64,000 bases of DNA from Pseudomonas brassicacearum (GCF_009601685.2 NZ_CP045701.2:1302001-1366000); one strand, 5' to 3'. Positions 11,501-28,402 are shown, counted from the stretch's first letter. Numbers and translations: made by a program. Notes: a model not told the origin generated them from the letters alone.

Positions 11501-12093
11501 ACCTCACCGGTCACCCGATCGACGAATACGAAGGCGAGATCCGCCGCTTCGCTCGCCAGCGCATCATCGACCTCAAGCCGGCGCGCGACACCCAAACCGT
11601 CGCCGGCATGATCATCGCCCTGCGGGTGATGAAGAACAAAAAGGGCGACAAGATGGGCTTCATCACCCTCGACGACCGCTCCGGGCGCATCGAGGCCTCA
11701 TTGTTCGCCGATGCGTTCCACTCGGCGCAGTCGCTGTTGCAGACCGACGCGATGGTGGTGGTGGAAGGCGAGGTCAGCAACGATGACTTTTCCGGTGGCC
11801 TGCGCCTGCGGGTCAAGCGGGTGATGAGCATGGAGGATGCCCGTACCAACCTGGCCGAAAGCCTGCGCCTGAAGTTGCAGACCCAGGACCTCAAGGGTGA
11901 TCAGCTACGCTGGTTGGGCGAATTGTTCAAGCGCCATCGCGGTGCTTGCCCAATCACCATGGAGTACGTGCGCCCCGACGCCAAGGCTGTGCTGCAGTTC
12001 GGCGAAGGCTGGCGGATCGATCCGGCGGACGCGTTGATTCAAGCCTTGCGTGACCAGTTCGGCAAAGACAACGTCTTCCTCCAATACCGTTGA
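8572..12093 (+). CDS. dnaE: DNA polymerase III alpha subunit
   Basis: Catalytic subunit of the replicative polymerase. The 1173-residue protein has an N-terminal PHP domain ([17 protein letters not shown]), then the C-family polymerase core. The metal-binding aspartates are in [14 protein letters not shown] (Asp405 and Asp407) and [11 protein letters not shown] (Asp557). A helix-hairpin-helix region and an OB-fold (around residues 1010-1085) follow, with the C-terminal tau-binding tail. Length agrees with the family. It is followed 150 bases later by accA. Confidence 0.98.
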   Translation: MPASFVHLRLHTEYSLVDGLVRIKPLVKTLVGMNMPAVAVTDQNNMCSLVKFYKAAMGAGIKPICGADLWLSNKDPDAPLSRISLLVMNALGYRNLTELISRGFIDGQRNGSIIIEREWVAEASEGLIMLSAAKEGEIGLALLSGNPEEAETLARDWMAVFPDRFYIEVQRTNRPNDEEHLHAAVALADRIGAPLVATNDVRFIKQEDFEAHETRVCIGEGRALDDPRRSKNYSDQQYLKSAEEMAELFSDLPEALENTVEIAKRCNIEVKLGKHFLPNFPIPDGMTIDEYFRKVSFDGLEDRLSVLLPKDTTEDYEAKRQVYVDRLNFELDIIIQMGFPGYFLIVMDFIQWAKNNGVPVGPGRGSGAGSLVAYVQKITDLDPLEYDLLFERFLNPERVSMPDFDVDFCMDGRDRVIDYVAEKYGRNAVSQIITFGSMAAKAVVRDVARVQGKSYGLADRLSKMIPFEVGMTLEKAYEQEEILRDFIKVDEEAAEIWEMARKLEGVVRNVGKHAGGVVIAPTKLTDFSPIYCDEEGDGLVTQFDKDDVEAAGLVKFDFLGLRTLTIIDWALKTINRDRAKVGEAPLDIAFIPLDDKPTYNLLQKAETTAVFQLESRGMKELIKKLKPDCLEDLIALVALFRPGPLQSGMVDDFINRKHGRAELAYPHSDYQYEGLKPVLAPTYGIILYQEQVMQIAQVMAGYTLGGADMLRRAMGKKKPEEMAKQRGGFIEGCATNGIDPDLAGNIFDLVEKFAGYGFNKSHSAAYGLVSYQTAWLKAHYPAPFMAAVLSADMHNTDKVVTLIEEVRTMKLRLDAPDVNASEFKFTVNDEGRIIYGLGAIKGVGEGPVEAITEARQDGPFKDLFDFCARVDLKRINKRTLDGLIRSGALDRLGPYFQDEPKAYQANIDRNRAVLLAAMEEAIKAAEQTARTHDSGHADLFGGLFVEEDADVYGNHRKAKELTLKERLKGEKDTLGLYLTGHPIDEYEGEIRRFARQRIIDLKPARDTQTVAGMIIALRVMKNKKGDKMGFITLDDRSGRIEASLFADAFHSAQSLLQTDAMVVVEGEVSNDDFSGGLRLRVKRVMSMEDARTNLAESLRLKLQTQDLKGDQLRWLGELFKRHRGACPITMEYVRPDAKAVLQFGEGWRIDPADALIQALRDQFGKDNVFLQYR

Positions 12094-12243
12094 CGGCCAG
12101 GGGCCATTCTTGAAACCGGAATGCCTCCTGATCTCGACCCGAATTTTTAATCTCGACCTGAACGCGCCTCTCCCTTAAGGTAGGCGCGAATAGACAACCG
12201 GCCGGCCCAAGCTCTCTTGGACGTCGACCCAAGACGGACGCCT

Positions 12244-13191
12244 ATGAACCCGAATTTTCTAGATTTCGAACAGCCGATCGCCGACCTGCAAGCCAAGATC
12301 GAAGAGTTGCGCTTGGTCGGTAATGACAATTCGCTGAATATCGGCGATGAAATCTCTCGTCTGCAGGACAAAAGCCGCACGCTGACCGAAGACATCTTCG
12401 GCAAGCTGACCAGTTGGCAGATCGCCCGCCTGGCGCGTCATCCACGTCGTCCCTATACCCTGGACTACATCGACCACATCTTCACCGAGTTCGATGAGCT
12501 GCATGGCGACCGTCACTTCTCCGACGACGCCGCGATCGTCGGCGGTGTCGCCCGCCTGGACGACCAGCCGGTGATGGTTATCGGCCACCAGAAAGGCCGC
12601 GAAGTGCGCGAGAAGGTGCGCCGCAACTTCGGCATGCCGCGTCCGGAAGGCTACCGCAAGGCATGCCGCCTGATGGAAATGGCCGAGCGCTTCAAGATGC
12701 CGATCCTGACCTTCATCGACACGCCGGGCGCCTACCCGGGCATCGACGCCGAAGAGCGCAACCAGAGCGAAGCGATTGCCTGGAACCTGCGCGTCATGGC
12801 GCGCCTGAAAACCCCGATCATCGCCACTGTAATTGGCGAAGGTGGTTCCGGCGGTGCGCTGGCCATCGGTGTCTGCGACCAGTTGAACATGCTGCAATAT
12901 TCCACCTATGCCGTGATCTCGCCGGAAGGCTGCGCCTCGATCCTGTGGAAAACCGCCGAGAAGGCGCCGGATGCCGCTGAGGCCATGGGCATTACCGCCG
13001 AGCGTCTCAAAGGCCTGGGCATCGTGGACAAAGTGATTAACGAGCCAGTCGGCGGCGCTCACCGCGACCCGGCTGCGGCAGCGGCGCTGATTCGTGCCGA
13101 GCTGAGCTCGCAACTGTCGATGCTCAAGAAGTTCGACAACGAAGCGCTGCTGGCTCGTCGCTACGAGCGGTTGATGAGCTACGGTCTCTGA
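12244..13191 (+). CDS. accA: Acetyl-CoA carboxylase carboxyltransferase alpha subunit
   Basis: With AccD it transfers the carboxyl group from biotin to acetyl-CoA, giving malonyl-CoA. The 315-residue product starts [19 protein letters not shown]. It contains the GDRHFSDD segment, the crotonase-fold glycine-rich motif [15 protein letters not shown] and the [15 protein letters not shown] motif of the alpha subunit. The frame runs 27 bases further upstream, but the family begins at this ATG. Confidence 0.97.
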   Translation: MNPNFLDFEQPIADLQAKIEELRLVGNDNSLNIGDEISRLQDKSRTLTEDIFGKLTSWQIARLARHPRRPYTLDYIDHIFTEFDELHGDRHFSDDAAIVGGVARLDDQPVMVIGHQKGREVREKVRRNFGMPRPEGYRKACRLMEMAERFKMPILTFIDTPGAYPGIDAEERNQSEAIAWNLRVMARLKTPIIATVIGEGGSGGALAIGVCDQLNMLQYSTYAVISPEGCASILWKTAEKAPDAAEAMGITAERLKGLGIVDKVINEPVGGAHRDPAAAAALIRAELSSQLSMLKKFDNEALLARRYERLMSYGL

Positions 13192-13223
13192 TCTGACCAG
13201 GCTTCCAGCTGTTGTGGGGAGCC

Positions 13224-13318
13224 AATGTGGGAGCGGGCTTGCTCGCGAAAGCGGTTTAACATTCAACCCATGTGTTGACTGATTCACCGCCTTCGCGAGC
13301 AAGCCCGCTCCCACATTT
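13224..13318. repeat. REPIN inverted repeat between accA and tilS
   Basis: Left arm AATGTGGGAGCGGGCTTGCT and its inverse at the right (ending CCCGCTCCCACATT) surround a spacer of about 30 bases. The same REP arm recurs at 44684-44778 and 49183-49278. It may act as an mRNA 3' end stabiliser for accA. Confidence 0.88.
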
Positions 13319-13341
13319 GATTTGTGCCAAGGCTGAAACCC

Positions 13342-14667
13342 ATGAACACAAGCAACGATCTGCCCGCCCGCCTGCTCACCCAACTCTCTCCCTGGCGCAA
13401 CGCCGTCACCTGGCGCATCGCCTTCTCCGGCGGCCTCGACTCCACCGTCCTGCTGCACCTGCTCGCAACCCTTGCGAAAACCCATCCCCTGCCAGCGCTA
13501 AGCGCCCTCCACATCCATCATGGCCTTCAGGCTGTGGCTGATGCATGGCCGGACCATTGTCGCTCGGTCTGCGAGGGCCTTGGGGTGCCGTTGCAAGTGA
13601 TTAATGTGCAAGTCCGGCCCGGTGCCAGCGTCGAACGTGCCGCCCGGGAGGCGCGCTATGAAGCCTTTGTGGCGGCACTGCACGGCAATGAAGTGCTGCT
13701 CACGGCCCAGCACCGCGACGATCAGGCCGAAACCCTGCTGTTTCGCCTGCTAAGGGGGGCAGGGGTGAGGGGGTTGGCGGCGATGCCGCGCCAGCGTCCT
13801 TTGGGCCTGGGGCATTTGCTGCGACCCTTGCTCGATGTGTCCCGTGCCGAGCTGGAGGCCTATGCGACACAACAGGGCTTGCGCTGGATCGAAGACCCGT
13901 CCAACGACGACCACCGCTACGCGCGCAACTACCTGCGCCAGCGGGTTTTGCCAGTGCTGGCCGAGCAATGGCCCCAAGCCTCGACGACCTTGGCGCGCAG
14001 CGCTGCGCACATGGGGCAAGCCCAAGGTTTGCTGGACGATTTGGCACGAATCGACCTGGCCCAGGCCGCGACTCCGGGCGCGTTCGACTGGCTCGGGCTG
14101 CAATCCCTGGCGCTGGCGCCTCTGCGGGCGTTGTCGCCGGCCCGTCAGCGCAATGCCTTGAGCCACTGGTTGGCACCGATGACCCTGCTGCCCGACACCG
14201 ATCACTGGTCGGGCTGGGACGCGTTGCGCGATGCCGCCGACGATGCCCGGCCGATCTGGCGCCTGGCCGGTGGCGAGCTGCACCGGGCCGCCGGGCGGGT
14301 CTGGTGGTTATCCGACCACTGGCTATGTTCGCTGCCAGGCGCCGTCGACTGGGCCGATCCGGCGGTTGCATTGCGCTTGCCGGACAATGGCCGGGTGGTG
14401 CTCGACGGCACGCCGCCTGCGGGGCCGCTTAGCGTGCGCTATCGTCAAGGCGGCGAGGTGATGGCGTTAGCGGGGCGTGGTCACCGTGACCTCAAGCGTT
14501 TGCTCAATGAAAAGGCGGTGCCGGCGTTCGTTCGCGGTCGATTGCCGCTGCTCTATCAGGGCGAGCAATTGCTGGCGGTGGCCAACCTGGCTGGGCTCGA
14601 TGCACAGGCTGATGGCAGTTGGCAATTGATCTGGACGCCAGGAAGCCAAGATCTGGGTTTGAGCTGA
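13342..14667 (+). CDS. tilS: tRNA(Ile)-lysidine synthase TilS
   Basis: Modifies C34 of tRNA-Ile(CAU) to lysidine so that it reads AUA. 441 residues with the PP-loop ATP-binding motif SGGLDS at residues 29-34, the HxxDD-type segment TAQHRDDQAETLLFRLLRG, and the TilS substrate-binding and C-terminal domains (RGHRDLKRLLNEKAVPAFVR). The start at 13342 follows a short gap after a REPIN. An in-frame GTG at 13324 is less likely. Confidence 0.94.
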   Translation: MNTSNDLPARLLTQLSPWRNAVTWRIAFSGGLDSTVLLHLLATLAKTHPLPALSALHIHHGLQAVADAWPDHCRSVCEGLGVPLQVINVQVRPGASVERAAREARYEAFVAALHGNEVLLTAQHRDDQAETLLFRLLRGAGVRGLAAMPRQRPLGLGHLLRPLLDVSRAELEAYATQQGLRWIEDPSNDDHRYARNYLRQRVLPVLAEQWPQASTTLARSAAHMGQAQGLLDDLARIDLAQAATPGAFDWLGLQSLALAPLRALSPARQRNALSHWLAPMTLLPDTDHWSGWDALRDAADDARPIWRLAGGELHRAAGRVWWLSDHWLCSLPGAVDWADPAVALRLPDNGRVVLDGTPPAGPLSVRYRQGGEVMALAGRGHRDLKRLLNEKAVPAFVRGRLPLLYQGEQLLAVANLAGLDAQADGSWQLIWTPGSQDLGLS

Positions 14668-17423
<2,756 letters not shown>

Positions 17424-17491
17424 CGCGGTTTTCTCCGGTAAAGTATCGCTCGATTATCGCTCTGGCCCGCTGGCCGCACTGCTCTTGCGGG

Positions 17492-17570
17492 AGCATGGCT
17501 TGCCAGCGATGGCGTCCTTGAGGGCCCCATCGCCGGCAAGCCGTGCTCTTGTGGCGAGGGAGCTTGCTCC
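17492..17570. repeat. REP-like palindromes between kdsA and eno
   Basis: A hairpin with arms GCATGGCTTGCCAGCGATGG and its near-inverse (CCATCGCCGGCAAGCCGTGC) is followed by a smaller one, GGGAGCTTGCTCCC. Together with the eno leader they fill the 252-base gap. This is a different REP family from the TGTGGGAGCGGGCTTGC type. Confidence 0.75.
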
Positions 17571-17612
17571 CGCTGGCGTGCGAAGCGCTCCCATTCGGTC
17601 TCTTTTGGCTGA

Positions 17613-18965
<1,353 letters not shown>

Positions 18966-19136
18966 GCGGTAAATGGTAAAAAGACAGCGGATTAGGTCGC
19001 AAAAGTCGCCATGGCGACGGTTTTGCCTCTAATCTGATGCCTTATCAAGCACAAGCCTGGGTTTTCCAGGCTTCGTGCTATCAGACGCTTCAAAGTTTGG
19101 CATGGCGGTCTTTTTTCACTGGATACCTGATATTCG

Positions 19137-19415
19137 ATGCGCAGTCCCAATTGGTTGTTTCTTGTCTTGCTCCTGTTGCTGGCCGGCCTGCAGTACCGCC
19201 TGTGGGTGGGCAATGGTAGCTTGGCGCAAGTGGCCGACCTGACTCAGCAGATTGCCGACCAACACGCCGAAAACGAGGCGCTGCTGGAGCGTAATCGGGT
19301 GATGGACGCCGAAGTGACAGAACTGAAAAAAGGCATGGAGACCGTTGAAGAGCGGGCTCGACATGAGCTGGGCATGGTCAAGGAGGGCGAAACCCTCTAC
19401 CAGTTGGCCCAATGA
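19137..19415 (+). CDS. ftsB: Cell division protein FtsB
   Basis: Small bitopic protein of the FtsQLB complex that activates septal peptidoglycan synthesis. 92 residues: short cytoplasmic start, one membrane helix (about residues 6-22, WLFLVLLLLLAGLQYRLWV), then a periplasmic leucine/glutamate-rich coiled coil and the conserved end ARHELGMVKEGETLYQ. Its stop overlaps the ispD start by 4 bases, a conserved pairing. Confidence 0.95.
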   Translation: MRSPNWLFLVLLLLLAGLQYRLWVGNGSLAQVADLTQQIADQHAENEALLERNRVMDAEVTELKKGMETVEERARHELGMVKEGETLYQLAQ

Positions 19416-20119
19416 GTATCCGTTTGCCGGCCTTCTGGGCCGTGATTCCTGCCGCGGGCGTTGGCGCCCGTATGGCCGCGGACCGTCCCAAGCAATACCT
19501 GCAGTTGGGCGGACGCACAATTCTTGAACACAGCCTCGGCTGTTTCCTCGATCATCCCACCGTCAAGGGCGTGGTGGTCAGCCTTGCACACGATGATCCT
19601 TACTGGCCGACCCTGGCCTGCGCCAGTGACACCCGCATCCAGCGCGTCGACGGCGGCGAGCAACGTTCGGATTCAGTGCTCAATGCCTTGCTGTACCTGC
19701 ACGAACAAGGCGCCGACGATCATGACTGGGTGCTGGTGCATGACGCTGCCCGGCCCAACCTGGCCCGTGACGACCTGGACACACTGCTCCGCGAGTTGGC
19801 GACCGATCCGGTCGGCGGGCTGCTGGCTGTCCCGGCGCGCGACACCCTCAAGCGTGTCGACAAACACGGCCGCGTGCTGGAAACCGTTGACCGCAGTGTG
19901 ATCTGGCAAGCCTACACACCACAGATGTTCCGTCTCGGCGCCTTGCATCGGGCCTTGGCCGACAGCCTGGTAGCAGACGCGGTGATTACCGACGAAGCGT
20001 CCGCCATGGAGTGGGCCGGGCAGGCACCGCGGTTGATTGAAGGGCGAGCGGATAACATCAAGGTCACCCGGCCGGAAGACCTGGAGTGGTTGCGCCAGCG
20101 GTGGGCGAATCGGCATTAA
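19412..20119 (+). CDS. ispD: IspD 2-C-methyl-D-erythritol 4-phosphate cytidylyltransferase
   Basis: Third step of the MEP isoprenoid pathway, coupling MEP to CTP. 235 residues with the nucleotide-binding start AVIPAAGVGARMAADRPKQY, the LVHDAARPNL motif and the late VTRPEDLEWLRQR motif. Coupled to ftsB. The next MEP gene, ispF, lies about 3.1 kb downstream; three other genes intervene, whereas in many genomes ispD and ispF are adjacent. Confidence 0.97.
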   Translation: MSIRLPAFWAVIPAAGVGARMAADRPKQYLQLGGRTILEHSLGCFLDHPTVKGVVVSLAHDDPYWPTLACASDTRIQRVDGGEQRSDSVLNALLYLHEQGADDHDWVLVHDAARPNLARDDLDTLLRELATDPVGGLLAVPARDTLKRVDKHGRVLETVDRSVIWQAYTPQMFRLGALHRALADSLVADAVITDEASAMEWAGQAPRLIEGRADNIKVTRPEDLEWLRQRWANRH

Positions 20120-20149
20120 ACCGGATCTGTTTCCTCGTTAGATCGTCAT

Positions 20150-20201
20150 CGTCTGGGCCGGCGCCATCGCGAGCAAGCTCGCGATGGCGTCACCCCAGAC
20201 G
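20150..20201. repeat. Long REP hairpin between convergent ispD and lysR-type gene
   Basis: A two-level palindrome: outer arms CGTCTGGG and CCCAGACG, inner arms GCCATCGCGAGC and GCTCGCGATGGC. On the minus strand it follows a TTTTTT run after the LysR stop. It lies between two converging genes and could serve as a bidirectional transcript end. Confidence 0.8.
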
Positions 20202-20215
20202 ACAAAAAACCGCTG

Positions 20216-21112
20216 TCACCCCCGATACTCCGGCCGCCCAGCCAACCCCTCCTTCAAGTAATCCACCAACTTGCGCACTTTCGGCGACAGGTGCCGCTGC
20301 TGCGGGTACAACGCCCACACCGCCGTATTCGGCGGCTGATGAGCCTCCAGCAGCGAGATCAATGCACCACTGTGCAAATGTTCCAGCACGTAGTAATCCG
20401 GTAACTGACACAACCCCACCCCTTGCAACGCCGCATCAAGCACCGCTTGCCCACTGTTGCAGCGCCAGTTTCCCTGTACCCGCTGGGAAAATTCCCGCCC
20501 GTTCTGCTCCAGTTGCCAGATGTCGGAGCTGCCGATCAGGCAATTGTGGCGGCTCAGTTCCGACAAACTATGGGGCCGTCCGTAGCGTTCCAGGTAAGAG
20601 GGTGAAGCGCACAGGTACATGCGCCGCGGTGCCAGGCGCGTGGCGACCAGGCGGGAGTCTTGCAAGCGACCCAGGCGAATCGCCAGGTCGAGGCCGTCGT
20701 GCACCAGGTCCAGAGGGCGATTGCTCAGCTCGATGTCCACCCGCAATTGCGGGTAAAGCCCCATGAATCGCGTCACCAGCGGCACGATAAATCGCTCGCC
20801 ATAGGCCACGGCGCAGGTCATGCGCAGCATGCCCTTGGGTTCGCTGGCCAGGTCGCCGACGGCTCGCAGTGCTTCCTCGCGTCCGTCCTGCAGGCGCTGG
20901 CAATGCTGCAAAAAGGTTTGTCCGGCTTCGGTCAGTGTTACCCGGCGGGTACTGCGGTACAGCAAGCGTGTCTGTAGGCGCTCTTCAAGCCGTACGATTT
21001 GTCGACTGATATGGGAAGACGAAACCCCGAGACGTTCGGCAGCAGCGGTGAATTGGCTACATTCGGCCACGGCCACAAACTCATCGATACCTTCCCAGCG
21101 GTTCTCAGGCAT
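20216..21112 (-). CDS. LysR-family transcriptional regulator
   Basis: 298 residues with an N-terminal winged helix-turn-helix (FTAAAERLGVSSSHISRQIVRLEERLQTRLLYR, described by its ends at residues 17-50) and a C-terminal periplasmic-binding-protein-like effector domain. It is transcribed away from the formaldehyde dehydrogenase gene frmA with 107 bases between the two starts, so it is a candidate regulator of frmA-fghA. That role is inferred from position only. The effector is unknown. Confidence 0.88.
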   Translation of the reverse strand: MPENRWEGIDEFVAVAECSQFTAAAERLGVSSSHISRQIVRLEERLQTRLLYRSTRRVTLTEAGQTFLQHCQRLQDGREEALRAVGDLASEPKGMLRMTCAVAYGERFIVPLVTRFMGLYPQLRVDIELSNRPLDLVHDGLDLAIRLGRLQDSRLVATRLAPRRMYLCASPSYLERYGRPHSLSELSRHNCLIGSSDIWQLEQNGREFSQRVQGNWRCNSGQAVLDAALQGVGLCQLPDYYVLEHLHSGALISLLEAHQPPNTAVWALYPQQRHLSPKVRKLVDYLKEGLAGRPEYRG

Positions 21113-21138
21113 GAAGGATTATCCCTGTGCAGCAATAA

Positions 21139-22332
<1,194 letters not shown>

Positions 22333-22340
22333 GGTCGGTC

Positions 22341-23186
22341 ATGAGTCTGGAAAACATCTCCTGCCAGAAAAGCTTCGGCGGCTGGCACAAACGTTACCGG
22401 CACCGTTCCGACGTGCTCGGTTGTGACATGGTGTTTGCCGTGTACCTGCCGCCGCAAGCCGAGCAGGGCGGCAAATTGCCTGTGCTGTACTGGTTGTCCG
22501 GGCTGACCTGCACCGACGAGAATTTCATGCAAAAGGCCGGTGCCCAGCGCATGGCCGCCGAGCTGGGCTTGATCATCGTTGCGCCGGACACCAGCCCCCG
22601 TGGCGCCGATGTGCCGGGCGATCCGGACGGTGCCTGGGACTTCGGCCTGGGGGCGGGCTTTTATCTGAACGCCACGCAGGATCCATGGGCGCGGCACTAT
22701 CGGATGCATGACTACGTGGTGCAGGAATTGCCGACACTCGTCGAAGCGCATTTCCCTGCCTCGGACAGGCGCGGCATCAGTGGTCACTCCATGGGCGGCC
22801 ATGGCGCGCTGGTCTGCGCCTTGCGCAACCCGGGGCGTTACCGCTCGGTGTCGGCGTTTTCGCCAATCAACAATCCGATGGATTGCCCATGGGGCCAGAA
22901 GGCTTTCTCTCGTTACCTGGGAGAGGACCGCTCGAAATGGCGGGAATGGGATGCCTGTGCATTGATTGCCGAGGCGCAGGAGAAGCTGCCACTGCTGGTG
23001 GACCAAGGCGATCGCGATGATTTCCTGGCCAACCAGCTCAAGCCCGAAGCCTTGCAACAGGCGACCAAGGCTGCCGACCATCCGTTGGAATTGCGTCTGC
23101 AGCCGGGCTACGACCACAGCTATTTCTTCATCGCCAGCTTCATTGACGACCACTTGCAGCATCATGCGCGCGCTCTAAACGACTAA
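22341..23186 (+). CDS. fghA: S-formylglutathione hydrolase
   Basis: Hydrolyses S-formylglutathione to formate and glutathione, completing formaldehyde detoxification with frmA. 281-residue esterase D family alpha/beta hydrolase. The nucleophile Ser150 lies in GHSMGGHG, with the oxyanion segment [12 protein letters not shown] and a late [12 protein letters not shown] carrying the catalytic His. Forms a two-gene operon with frmA. Confidence 0.96.
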   Translation: MSLENISCQKSFGGWHKRYRHRSDVLGCDMVFAVYLPPQAEQGGKLPVLYWLSGLTCTDENFMQKAGAQRMAAELGLIIVAPDTSPRGADVPGDPDGAWDFGLGAGFYLNATQDPWARHYRMHDYVVQELPTLVEAHFPASDRRGISGHSMGGHGALVCALRNPGRYRSVSAFSPINNPMDCPWGQKAFSRYLGEDRSKWREWDACALIAEAQEKLPLLVDQGDRDDFLANQLKPEALQQATKAADHPLELRLQPGYDHSYFFIASFIDDHLQHHARALND

Positions 23187-23200
23187 TGCAGGTAGAATCA

Positions 23201-23229
23201 CGCCCTGACAAAAATCGGGGCGTTTTTTT
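23201..23229 (+). terminator. Terminator after fghA, immediately before ispF
   Basis: A short stem of CGCCC with GGGCG is followed by a run of seven T. It ends directly at the ispF start codon, so the T run also lies where the ispF ribosome site would be. Confidence 0.65.
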
Positions 23230-23703
23230 ATGCGTATTGGCCACGGCTACGATGTTCACCGTTTCGCTGAAGGCGACTTCATTACTCTGGGCGGCGTGCG
23301 GATCGCACACGGCTTCGGGCTGCTCGCGCATTCTGACGGTGATGTCCTGCTGCACGCCTTGAGCGATGCACTGCTCGGCGCGGCTGCCCTGGGTGACATC
23401 GGCAAGCACTTCCCCGACACCGATCCGCAATTCAAGGGCGCCGACAGCCGCGTGTTGCTGCGTCATGTGGTCTCGCTGATCCACGCCAAGGGCTGGAAAG
23501 TCGGCAATGTCGACAACACCATCGTTGCCCAGGCCCCCAAGATGGCGCCGCATATCGAAGCGATGCGCCAATTGATTGCCGAGGATCTTCAAGTTGAGTT
23601 GGACCAAGTGAACGTGAAAGCCACCACCACCGAGAAGCTGGGCTTCGTCGGTCGCGAAGAGGGCATTGCCGTCCACTCCGTTGCGTTGTTGCTGCGCCCA
23701 TGA
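23230..23703 (+). CDS. ispF: IspF 2-C-methyl-D-erythritol 2,4-cyclodiphosphate synthase
   Basis: Fifth MEP-pathway step, a zinc-dependent cyclisation. 157 residues with metal ligands in [12 protein letters not shown] (Asp and His) and the motif [20 protein letters not shown]. The start lies directly after a T run belonging to a terminator-like hairpin and has no good Shine-Dalgarno, so initiation may be unusual here. Its stop overlaps the truD start by 4 bases. Confidence 0.96.
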   Translation: MRIGHGYDVHRFAEGDFITLGGVRIAHGFGLLAHSDGDVLLHALSDALLGAAALGDIGKHFPDTDPQFKGADSRVLLRHVVSLIHAKGWKVGNVDNTIVAQAPKMAPHIEAMRQLIAEDLQVELDQVNVKATTTEKLGFVGREEGIAVHSVALLLRP

Positions 23704-24745
23704 CCGAACTGGAACTGTTGGGGCCGCGGGCCTACGGCGAGTCGTTGGGCAGCGCGGTACTCAAGGCCAGCGCTGAAGATTTCCAGGTCGATGAAGTGCT
23801 CGACATTCCGTTGACCGGCGATGGCGAGCATTTGTGGATCTGGGTTGAAAAACGTGGCTTGAACACCGAAGAAGCCGCGCGGCGAATCGCCAAGGCTGCC
23901 GGCGTGCCGTTGCGCACCGTCAGCTACGCCGGGCTCAAGGATCGTCAGGCCCTGACCCGCCAGTGGTTCAGCGTCCAATTGCCGGGCAAGGCCGATCCGG
24001 ACTTGTCGGCGGCAGAGAACGACACGCTGAAGATCCTCAAGACCGCACGCCACAGGCGCAAGCTGCAACGCGGCGCGCACTCGGCCAATGGCTTTACCTT
24101 GCGCCTGACCCAATTCAAGGGTGACACGGCGGCGATCGATGCGCGCCTGCAAGAGATTGTCCGCCAAGGCATCCCCAACTATTTTGGCGCCCAGCGTTTC
24201 GGCCATGACGGCGGCAATGTCGTCGATGCCCGGTCCTGGGCGGCACGCAAGGCCTTGCCGGAACAGCGCAATGTGCGCTCACGGCTGTTGTCCACCGCCC
24301 GCAGCTTTCTGTTCAACCGGGTGCTGGCGGCGCGGGTCGCCGACGGTACCTGGCAGAAAGCACAGGTGGGCGATTTGCTCGCCTTCACCGACAGCCGCAG
24401 TTTTTTCCCGGCCGGCGAGGCTGAGTGCAGCGACCCGCGCCTGGCCATTCTCGACTTGCACCCGACCGGGCCGCAGTGGGGCGAGGGACCTTCGCCCGCC
24501 GCCGGCGCGACGTTCGAGCTCGAACAAGCCATCGCTGCGGGCGAGGCCGATTTGCGGGACTGGTTGATAAACGCGGGAATGAGTCACGAACGTCGCATCC
24601 TGCGACTGCCCATTGGCGGGCTGTCGTGGCATTATCCCGAGTCTGACATTCTGCAACTGGAATTCGTCCTGCCGGCCGGATGTTTCGCCACTGTCTTGGT
24701 GCGCGAACTCGTCGATCTGGTGCCGGTGGGGCAGACGGACAGCCC

Positions 24746-24758
<13 letters not shown>
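23700..24758 (+). CDS. truD: TruD tRNA pseudouridine(13) synthase
   Basis: Makes pseudouridine 13 in tRNA-Glu. 352 residues. The catalytic Asp is in [17 protein letters not shown], and the RNA-binding motif [17 protein letters not shown] follows. Overlaps ispF at the start and surE at the end, the conserved ispF-truD-surE-pcm-nlpD-rpoS order. Confidence 0.96.
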
Positions 24759-26172
<1,414 letters not shown>

Positions 26173-26383
26173 GCATTTATAAACAGACGCTGAATTCCGT
26201 GGCCGGGCCTGTGTCTTACAGCAGCACCGATTTGCTGAACAGAGTCCAACGGCGTCGAGCAAACGTGTGCGGCGACACATTGCGCTTCATTAATAGAGGG
26301 GCAATCGTTGCCAGCTATATTTGTATGAGTTCTGCCTGGACAGGCAGTTTCCAATTTTTCAGCCACCACAAAGGGAGCGGCGG

Positions 26384-27229
26384 GTGAGTCTCACAGTCAT
26401 TGCGCAGCGTATGGGTATCACAAGCTTTCAGCGCCTGGTGACTGGCCTTGTCTTGAGCACTTTGCTGGTCGGATGTTCCAGTACGCCTTCGGGTAATGTC
26501 CGGGTTGTCGATCGCAACAGTGCGGCGCCTCACCGTCCTACAGTTACGACCGGCCAATATGTAGTCCGTCGCGGCGATACGCTGTATTCCATCGCTTTTC
26601 GCTACGGCTGGGACTACAAAGCCCTCGCGGCGCGCAACAACATTCCTGCGCCTTATACGATTCACCCCGGTCAGACGATTCGCTTCGATGGCCGTAGCGG
26701 TTCAACGCCTACGGCAGTGGTGACGCGGTCGGGTTCGACGGCTTCTTCGTCGAGTAAAACCACGGTTATTCGCCGGCCGACGGGGGCACGGACGGCGACA
26801 GTACCGTCCGTCGCGAGCAAATCGACACCCGCTCCGACGCCTTCCGCAGGCCCTGCCCCGACAGGCTGGGGATGGCCTTCTAATGGCGTTCTCATTGGAA
26901 AATTCTCTTCAAACGGTAGTTTGAATAAAGGAATTGATATCGCCGGGGATTTGGGACAGCCTGTTTTAGCCGCGTCTGATGGCACGGTTGTGTACGCCGG
27001 GAGTGGTTTGAGGGGCTACGGCGAACTCGTGATCATCAAACACAGCGATACCTACGTCAGTGCCTACGGTCACAACCGCAGGCTGTTGGTTCGGGAGGGG
27101 CAGCAGGTCAAAGTCGGACAGACAATTGCCGAAATGGGATCAACGGGAACGGACCGGGTGAAACTGCATTTTGAGATTCGCCGGCAAGGTAAACCAGTCG
27201 ATCCGCTGCAATTCCTGCCACGACGTTGA
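26384..27229 (+). CDS. nlpD: NlpD LysM/M23 lipoprotein, amidase activator
   Basis: Outer membrane lipoprotein of the divisome that activates AmiC-type amidases. GTG start with GGAG upstream gives 281 residues. A signal segment ends in the lipobox LLVGC. A LysM domain (YVVRRGDTLYSIAFRYGWDY and on) and a proline/threonine linker follow, then a C-terminal M23-like domain. The first zinc ligand is replaced (NKGIDIAG where active enzymes have H in the first position), so it should be catalytically dead, as known for NlpD/EnvC activators. In Pseudomonas the main rpoS promoter lies inside this gene. Confidence 0.95.
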   Translation: MSLTVIAQRMGITSFQRLVTGLVLSTLLVGCSSTPSGNVRVVDRNSAAPHRPTVTTGQYVVRRGDTLYSIAFRYGWDYKALAARNNIPAPYTIHPGQTIRFDGRSGSTPTAVVTRSGSTASSSSKTTVIRRPTGARTATVPSVASKSTPAPTPSAGPAPTGWGWPSNGVLIGKFSSNGSLNKGIDIAGDLGQPVLAASDGTVVYAGSGLRGYGELVIIKHSDTYVSAYGHNRRLLVREGQQVKVGQTIAEMGSTGTDRVKLHFEIRRQGKPVDPLQFLPRR

Positions 27230-27239
27230 TTTGATTGTC

Positions 27240-27270
27240 AGCCTGTTCCGTCACGTAGAGGGAACAGGCT
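27240..27270. repeat. Inverted repeat in the nlpD-rpoS gap (rpoS leader)
   Basis: Arms AGCCTGTTCC and GGAACAGGCT are separated by 11 bases and are not followed by a T run, so this is a hairpin rather than a standard terminator. If rpoS transcripts start inside nlpD, the structure would be in the rpoS 5' leader, about 65 bases before the start codon. Confidence 0.75.
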
Positions 27271-27335
27271 CCAGCGTTGCCAAGGATAAAGGCGTCGCTT
27301 GAGCTTGAGGTCGAACTCACCAAAGGACTATAACA

Positions 27336-28343
27336 ATGGCTCTCAGTAAAGAAGTGCCGGAGTTTGACATCGACGATGAGGTTCTCCTTATGGAGACCGG
27401 CATCGCTACGGATTCGATGTCGAATGATGAAGGGGCGACTCCACCTTCCGTTCGTGCCAAATCCAGACACTCCGCTTCGCTTAAACAACATAAGTACATC
27501 GATTACACCCGGGCGCTGGACGCCACTCAGCTGTACCTCAACGAAATCGGTTTCTCGCCACTGCTCTCCCCCGAGGAAGAAGTTCATTTTGCGCGGCTGT
27601 CGCAAAGTGGCGACCCGGCCGGCCGAAAACGCATGATTGAAAGCAACCTGCGCCTGGTGGTGAAAATCGCCCGACGTTATGTCAATCGTGGGCTTTCGCT
27701 GCTGGACCTGATCGAAGAGGGCAACCTGGGCCTGATTCGCGCTGTCGAGAAATTCGACCCTGAGCGCGGCTTCCGTTTCTCGACCTATGCCACCTGGTGG
27801 ATCCGCCAGACCATCGAACGGGCGATCATGAACCAGACCCGGACTATCCGGTTGCCGATTCATGTGGTCAAGGAACTGAACGTCTACCTGCGGGCTGCCC
27901 GTGAGTTGACTCAGAAACTCGATCATGAACCTTCACCTGAAGAAATCGCCAACCTGTTGGAAAAACCGGTAGGTGAGGTCAAGCGCATGCTTGGGCTCAA
28001 CGAGCGGGTTTCCTCGGTGGACGTTTCCCTGGGGCCGGACTCGGATAAAACCTTGCTCGACACCCTCACCGATGATCGTCCGACCGATCCGTGCGAGTTG
28101 CTCCAGGACGATGACTTGTCCCAGAGCATTGACCAGTGGCTTTCGGAGCTGACCGACAAGCAACGGGAAGTGGTGATTCGCCGCTTCGGCTTGCGCGGCC
28201 ATGAAAGCAGCACGCTTGAAGATGTAGGCTTGGAGATTGGTTTGACCCGTGAGCGGGTGAGGCAGATCCAGGTTGAAGGTCTCAAGCGTTTGCGAGAGAT
28301 CCTGGAGAAGAACGGCTTGTCGAGCGAGTCGTTGTTTCAATAA
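27336..28343 (+). CDS. rpoS: RNA polymerase sigma factor RpoS
   Basis: Stationary-phase and general-stress sigma factor. 335 residues with region 1.2 ([20 protein letters not shown]), region 2 ([20 protein letters not shown], then [19 protein letters not shown]), region 3 and region 4 with the helix-turn-helix [20 protein letters not shown]. An acidic, variable N-terminal tail of about 50 residues is typical of Pseudomonas RpoS. Ribosome site AAGGA lies ahead of the ATG. A clear terminator follows. Confidence 0.98.
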   Translation: MALSKEVPEFDIDDEVLLMETGIATDSMSNDEGATPPSVRAKSRHSASLKQHKYIDYTRALDATQLYLNEIGFSPLLSPEEEVHFARLSQSGDPAGRKRMIESNLRLVVKIARRYVNRGLSLLDLIEEGNLGLIRAVEKFDPERGFRFSTYATWWIRQTIERAIMNQTRTIRLPIHVVKELNVYLRAARELTQKLDHEPSPEEIANLLEKPVGEVKRMLGLNERVSSVDVSLGPDSDKTLLDTLTDDRPTDPCELLQDDDLSQSIDQWLSELTDKQREVVIRRFGLRGHESSTLEDVGLEIGLTRERVRQIQVEGLKRLREILEKNGLSSESLFQ

Positions 28344-28402
28344 CACCAGTGCAGCAGCGAATGCCTCCGCATCAGGGGTAATGCTGTTTACTTAGAGAAA
28401 AT

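Noticed and set aside
8593..11595. Open frame of 1000 codons antisense to dnaE
   Set aside because: Its codon pattern mirrors the GC-rich third positions of dnaE, it has no recognisable domain and lies wholly inside a strongly conserved gene.
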